Source: Candidatus Bipolaricaulota bacterium
GTDB lineage: Bacteria; Bipolaricaulota; Bipolaricaulia; Bipolaricaulales; Bipolaricaulaceae
Direction of reading: 5' to 3'
Length of the DNA: 47,441 nucleotides
NCBI GenBank assembly: GCA_014360985.1
Contig: JACIWK010000013.1
Location: 1-47,441 of the forward strand
Position 1 is the first letter of the stretch. Every line of letters starts with the position of its first letter. Positions 43,966 to 47,441 of this stretch are shown in pieces. Position numbers and translations under genes: made by a program. The notes under the pieces were generated by a model, which ran no database searches, was not told the origin of the DNA, and saw only the letters and a list, made by a program, of their open reading frames with translations.

Positions 43966-45618
43966 ATGCCCATTCGACGGCTCGAGGAGGCAGTGATCCG
44001 CAAGATCGCGGCCGGGGAAGTGGTCGACCGTCCGTCGTCGGTGGCCAAGGAGCTCGTGGAGAACGCGCTCGACGCCCAAGCGGACCGGATCGAGGTCGCG
44101 ATCGAAGGCGGGGGGATCGACCTCCTCCGCGTGGCCGACGATGGCGTCGGGATGAGCCGGGACGAGATGCACCTCGCGATCGAGCGCCACACCACGAGCA
44201 AGCTCACCCACGAGGAGGACCTCCACCACATCCGGACCCTGGGGTTCCGCGGGGAGGCGCTGGCCGCGATCTGCGCCGTGGCGCGGGTGACGCTCCTCTC
44301 CCGCCCAGGGGGGAGCGAGGAGGGCCACGCGATCCGCGTCGAGGAGGGGAGGGTGCGGGCGGAGGGGCCCGCGGCGCGGGCCGTGGGGACGACGGTCGAG
44401 GTGCGCGACCTCTTCTGGAACGTGCCGGCCCGACGGCGATTCCTCGACTCCCCGCCCGCTGAGGCGCGGCACGTGCTCTCCTCCCTGCGCCGGATCGTCC
44501 TCGCCCGTCCCGAGGCCGCGTTCGGGATCTCGTCCGAGGGCCGTGAGGTTCTCGATGTCGCCCCCGCCCGCGATCCCCTGAGCCGGATCGGGCAACTCTA
44601 CGGCTCGGAGTTCGCATCCCGTCTCGTCCCGGTGGTGATGGAGGAGTCGGGGTTCCGGTTGCGGGCGTGGTTCGGTCCGCCGGAGCTCGCCCGCCCGACG
44701 CGGGTGGATCAGCACCTCTTCCTCTCCGGCCGCGCCGTCCGCCCCGGCATCCTCTCCCTGGGGATCGCCCAGTCCTACGCCCGCTACCTCCCCCGCGGGC
44801 AGCACGCGGCGTTCTTTCTCTACCTCGATGTGGACCCCGAGCTCGTGGATGTGAACGTCCACCCCCGCAAGGAGGAGGTCCGGTTCCGGTCCGAGCGCGC
44901 GGTGATGGACCTCCTCCGCCGCGCCGCGTTGCGCGCCCTGGGAGGGTCCGGGCTGGCAAGCCCGATCCCGCAGGAGGGTTCCCGGACGTGGGTTGCCCCC
45001 TCCCTCCAGCCCGCGGCGGAGCGCGAACTGCAGGCAGCGGAACCGATCCTCCCCTCCCCGCGGTCGTGGCGCGTGGTGGGGCAGGTTCAGGGAAGCTACA
45101 TCCTCGTCGAAGGGGAGGAAGGCCTGGAGATCGTGGACCAGCACGCCGCGCACGAGCGGGTCCTCTTCGAACGGAGCCGCGGGGGGTCACCGGTCCCGAC
45201 CCAGGAGTTCCTCGTTCCAGTCCAGCTTGAGGTCCCGTTCGACCGGGCCGCGGCCCTGGACCGGGCGATCCCCGCCCTGCGCGAGCTGGGGATCCACCTC
45301 GAGCGGTTTGGGGAGCGGGCGTTCCTCCTGCGGGGCTGGCCGGCCCCGCTTGCTGATCGCCAATCGCGGCTCGGGTTCCAGGAACCGATCGGGACCGTGG
45401 CGAACCAGCTCCTGGAGGGAGAGGCGCCGCTTGCGGAGCTGTGGCGGGAGGTGGCGTGTGCGGCGGCGATCCGGGCGGGGGAGGCCCTCTCCCCTGAGGA
45501 ACAGGAGGCCCTCATCGCGGAGTGGAAGGCAACGAAGGAGCCCTCGCGTTGCCCCCATGGCCGCCCGGTGGCACACCGCATCCCCTGGGGCGACCTCGCG
45601 CACCGGGTGGGCCGGTGA
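43966..45618 (+). CDS. mutL: DNA mismatch repair protein MutL
   Basis: 550 residues. The GHKL ATPase motifs are intact: IAAGEVVDRPSSVAKELVEN (catalytic Glu and Asn33), ADDGVGM (57-63), TSKL and GFRGEAL (93-99). The C-terminal domain carries the latent endonuclease signature DQHAAHE (391-397) with the following Glu, plus the CPHGRP metal motif near the end. It nicks the daughter strand in MutH-less repair. ATG 43966 lacks a good RBS. A TAGGCT box lies 8 nt upstream. mutS is not in the window. Its stop touches the stop of the convergent next gene with no gap. Confidence 0.95.
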   Translation: MPIRRLEEAVIRKIAAGEVVDRPSSVAKELVENALDAQADRIEVAIEGGGIDLLRVADDGVGMSRDEMHLAIERHTTSKLTHEEDLHHIRTLGFRGEALAAICAVARVTLLSRPGGSEEGHAIRVEEGRVRAEGPAARAVGTTVEVRDLFWNVPARRRFLDSPPAEARHVLSSLRRIVLARPEAAFGISSEGREVLDVAPARDPLSRIGQLYGSEFASRLVPVVMEESGFRLRAWFGPPELARPTRVDQHLFLSGRAVRPGILSLGIAQSYARYLPRGQHAAFFLYLDVDPELVDVNVHPRKEEVRFRSERAVMDLLRRAALRALGGSGLASPIPQEGSRTWVAPSLQPAAERELQAAEPILPSPRSWRVVGQVQGSYILVEGEEGLEIVDQHAAHERVLFERSRGGSPVPTQEFLVPVQLEVPFDRAAALDRAIPALRELGIHLERFGERAFLLRGWPAPLADRQSRLGFQEPIGTVANQLLEGEAPLAELWREVACAAAIRAGEALSPEEQEALIAEWKATKEPSRCPHGRPVAHRIPWGDLAHRVGR

Positions 45619-46536
45619 CTAGCGGATGCTGAGGGTCAGCGTGTACGGGAAGAGGGAGCTGCCCTCCCAGCAGGAGATGAGGACCTGCCACGCCCCCCCC
45701 ACCTGGGCGCGGTACTCGAGCCCGAGCCACGAGCTCCCCTCCACCTCCCCCACCTTGCGCCCACTGGGGTCGCGCAGAATGAGGACGCAAGGGGACTCCG
45801 TCTCGATCCGCACCGTGACGATCTCCCCCGCGTGGAGGTTGATCTTGTACAACCCCCGCCCGATGGGGGCCGTGTACGGCCCACCCCAGCCCAGCTCTCC
45901 CCGATACGTCCCCGGAGCGAGGAACGGCGCGGAATCGGGAGATGCGGAAGGGGAAAGGGTTCGCGCGGGCTGGGTGGGGGCGGGGCAGGCGCCGCCCGCG
46001 GACCCCACGACGTCGTAGGCCGGAGCGGCCGAGGCGAGCGCGGGGGTGGTGCTCAGCGTGACCCGGACTGAGCCCGGGTGCACTCCCAGCGGGACCTCGG
46101 CCTGGGATCCGTCCAGGCGCACGATGAGGCGCGAGCCCAGCCCTAGTTCGCGACGGGAGAGGAACACCTGGCCGAAGTACATGGCGTAGCTCTCGCCCGT
46201 CATTGTTCGCCCCAGCCGGGCCACGTACAGCCGCGACCCCGGCCCCGCGCCGGTCGCGATCTGAAACCGGATCTCGATCTCCGCGGGCAGAGGCCCGTCG
46301 CCGACGGGCAGACAGAGAAACGCTTCCAGGCCCAGGAAGGGATCGGAGGTCGGAGGGAGGCTCAGGAACTCCCACCGGGCCTGAGATCCTCGGGAGATCC
46401 AATACCAACCCGCGTAGGCTTGGCCGGTAGTGGCGAACCCCTCCGCCACGGCCGCCGCCCCGAGCACAACCCCCCACCACGCGGCGGCCAATGCACCGAC
46501 CACCGCCACCTTCGCTCCGCGGTTGCTCCCACCCAT
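45619..46536 (-). CDS. Exported protein of unknown function
   Basis: 305 residues from ATG 46536, which gives a signal peptide (VAVVGALAAAWWGVVLGAAAVA). Two beta-rich regions are separated by a Pro/Ser/Ala linker (~185-200). The C-terminal region (~205-305: YRGELGWGGPYTAPIG, IVTVRIETESPCVLILRDPS, WQVLISCWEGSSLFPYTLTL) has the look of a PPC/jelly-roll-like domain often found in exported enzymes. No catalytic motif is visible. No strong RBS is present. It is tail-to-tail with mutL. Confidence 0.7.
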   Translation of the reverse strand: MGGSNRGAKVAVVGALAAAWWGVVLGAAAVAEGFATTGQAYAGWYWISRGSQARWEFLSLPPTSDPFLGLEAFLCLPVGDGPLPAEIEIRFQIATGAGPGSRLYVARLGRTMTGESYAMYFGQVFLSRRELGLGSRLIVRLDGSQAEVPLGVHPGSVRVTLSTTPALASAAPAYDVVGSAGGACPAPTQPARTLSPSASPDSAPFLAPGTYRGELGWGGPYTAPIGRGLYKINLHAGEIVTVRIETESPCVLILRDPSGRKVGEVEGSSWLGLEYRAQVGGAWQVLISCWEGSSLFPYTLTLSIR

Positions 46537-46669
46537 GACGTGTCCAGTGTCTCCGCCAGGGGCGGAAGGTCGAATGCGCTGTGTGCCCGATGTAACGGAT
46601 TCCGATGACCTGATGAGGGAACCCTGTTCCCCGACCGCCGGAGCCAGACGTCCCGTCCCCGCGGGCCAG
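46537..46669. other. Intergenic region upstream of the exported protein
   Basis: 133 bp between two - strand genes. Nothing convincing: only a short CCGCC-AGG-GGCGG inverted repeat near 46553-46565. Confidence 0.4.
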
Positions 46670-47434
46670 CTATCCCCAGCTGAGGACGGCCGCTCCAAGG
46701 AGGGCGCAGTATAGAGCGAACGGCCACAGCGCACCGGCGCGGACGATCCGCAGGAAGAGGTGGATCGCAACGAACCCACTTGCGAACGCGCATCCCGCCG
46801 TCACGGCCAGGCTCGCCCAATCCGCACCCGCGCCGCCCGACGCCCCGCCGAGGGCGACCAGGCTCGCCCCTCCGATGGCGGGAATCGCGAGGAGGAACGA
46901 GAAGCGGGTGGCGTGGGCCGGCCGCAGTCCGAGCCCAATCCCCGTCGCCACCGTGGCCCCGGACCGCGAGATCCCCGGAAGGAGGGCCGCCGCTTGGGCC
47001 AGGCCCACGGCGAGGGCGTCCCCGATCCGCACCTGGTCCCGCCGGGCCCGGCTGGCCCGCCGATCGCCGATCGTGAGGGCGAGCGCCGTGACGAGGAGCA
47101 TCCCCCCCACGAGCGCGGGGGCCCCGAACGCCCGTTCGATCGCGTCCCGGGCGAGGAGGCCCGCCACGATCACCGGAAGCGTGGCCACGACAAGACGGGC
47201 CAGATACCCCCTCTCCTCCCCTCGGCGGAGGAGGCCGACGGCGAGGGAACACAGGTCGCGCCGGAAGTAGAGGAAGAGGGAGAGGAGTGTTCCCAGATGG
47301 GCCGCGGCCGCGACGGTCGCCCCTGGCGCGTCCACCCCCAGCGCGATCCGGGCGAGGACGAGATGCCCGGAGCTACTGACGGGGAGGAATTCCGTCAGCC
47401 CTTGGAGAAGGCCCAGCAGCGCGTAGCGGATCAC
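46670..47434 (-). CDS. uppP: Undecaprenyl-diphosphate phosphatase
   Basis: 254 residues of the BacA/UppP family, which recycles the lipid carrier for peptidoglycan synthesis. The first catalytic motif is GLTEFLPVSSSGHLVL near the N-terminus. The second is the LLPGISRSGATVATGIGLGL loop with its conserved Arg and Ser. Around eight transmembrane helices are evident. GTG 47434 gives the normal N-terminus, but it is 8 nt from the window edge, so the upstream RBS cannot be checked. Confidence 0.95.
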   Translation of the reverse strand: MIRYALLGLLQGLTEFLPVSSSGHLVLARIALGVDAPGATVAAAAHLGTLLSLFLYFRRDLCSLAVGLLRRGEERGYLARLVVATLPVIVAGLLARDAIERAFGAPALVGGMLLVTALALTIGDRRASRARRDQVRIGDALAVGLAQAAALLPGISRSGATVATGIGLGLRPAHATRFSFLLAIPAIGGASLVALGGASGGAGADWASLAVTAGCAFASGFVAIHLFLRIVRAGALWPFALYCALLGAAVLSWG

Positions 47435-47441
47435 GGCCCCT

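Overview
The window is GC-rich bacterial chromosome that is gene-dense and mostly chromosomal core. It encodes outer-membrane-type beta-barrels, a BacA/UppP undecaprenyl-diphosphate phosphatase, SpoVS, GH57, pyruvate phosphate dikinase, a PFK with mixed ATP/PPi signatures, an endonuclease-type MutL and tyrosine phenol-lyase. That mix, with several starts that look leaderless, suggests a deep-branching, anaerobic, diderm fermenter. Candidatus Bipolaricaulota (Acetothermia/OP1) is my best guess. It rests on gene content only, not on a marker-gene tree.

Layout. 1-2939 (-): a surface operon of an exported beta-barrel and an exported Ig-repeat protein cut by the window edge, driven by a consensus promoter. 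2915-7745: a defence/mobile island between two ~162-bp direct repeats. It holds a helicase-less type ISP-like restriction-modification enzyme, a small membrane coiled-coil protein, a small HNH nuclease and several transposase tails. 7865-12775 (+): tyrosine phenol-lyase, an AbrB-PhoU regulator, a type III pantothenate kinase homologue without its catalytic Asp, and an oligopeptide-type binding protein. 20111-12753 (-): spoVS-argS-ftsY-ppdK-dppB-dppC in one close-packed run. 20259-22775 (+): DNA polymerase IV, an exported protein and YidD. 29964-22772 (-): a carbon-storage/glycolysis run, GH57-glgC-fba-pfk, followed by a CtpA protease and an M20D amidohydrolase.

30003-32720 is a gene graveyard on the + strand: an HsdR-like scrap, frameshifted chrA, broken DUF3795 and a flavodoxin scrap. 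It encloses two intact genes, a 56-residue zinc ribbon and an exported metallo-beta-lactamase-fold hydrolase. 42471-32745 (-) is an eight-gene run with every junction overlapping: a short tyrosine recombinase, three membrane proteins, MoxR ATPase, DUF58, a BatA-like VWA protein and a double-VWA protein. Its promoter is overlapped by 7-bp repeats and lies near an 18-bp palindrome. 43874-42674 (-) is a HTH/HD-hydrolase pair, divergent from mutL. An exported protein and UppP close the window.

The most unusual items are the recombinase-headed MoxR/VWA operon and its operator, the degenerate CoaX, the repeat-bounded defence island with a chimeric signal-peptide/transposase ORF, and the recurring TAnnnT box 6-8 nt before start codons that lack a Shine-Dalgarno sequence. 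I saw no tRNA, rRNA or CRISPR array.
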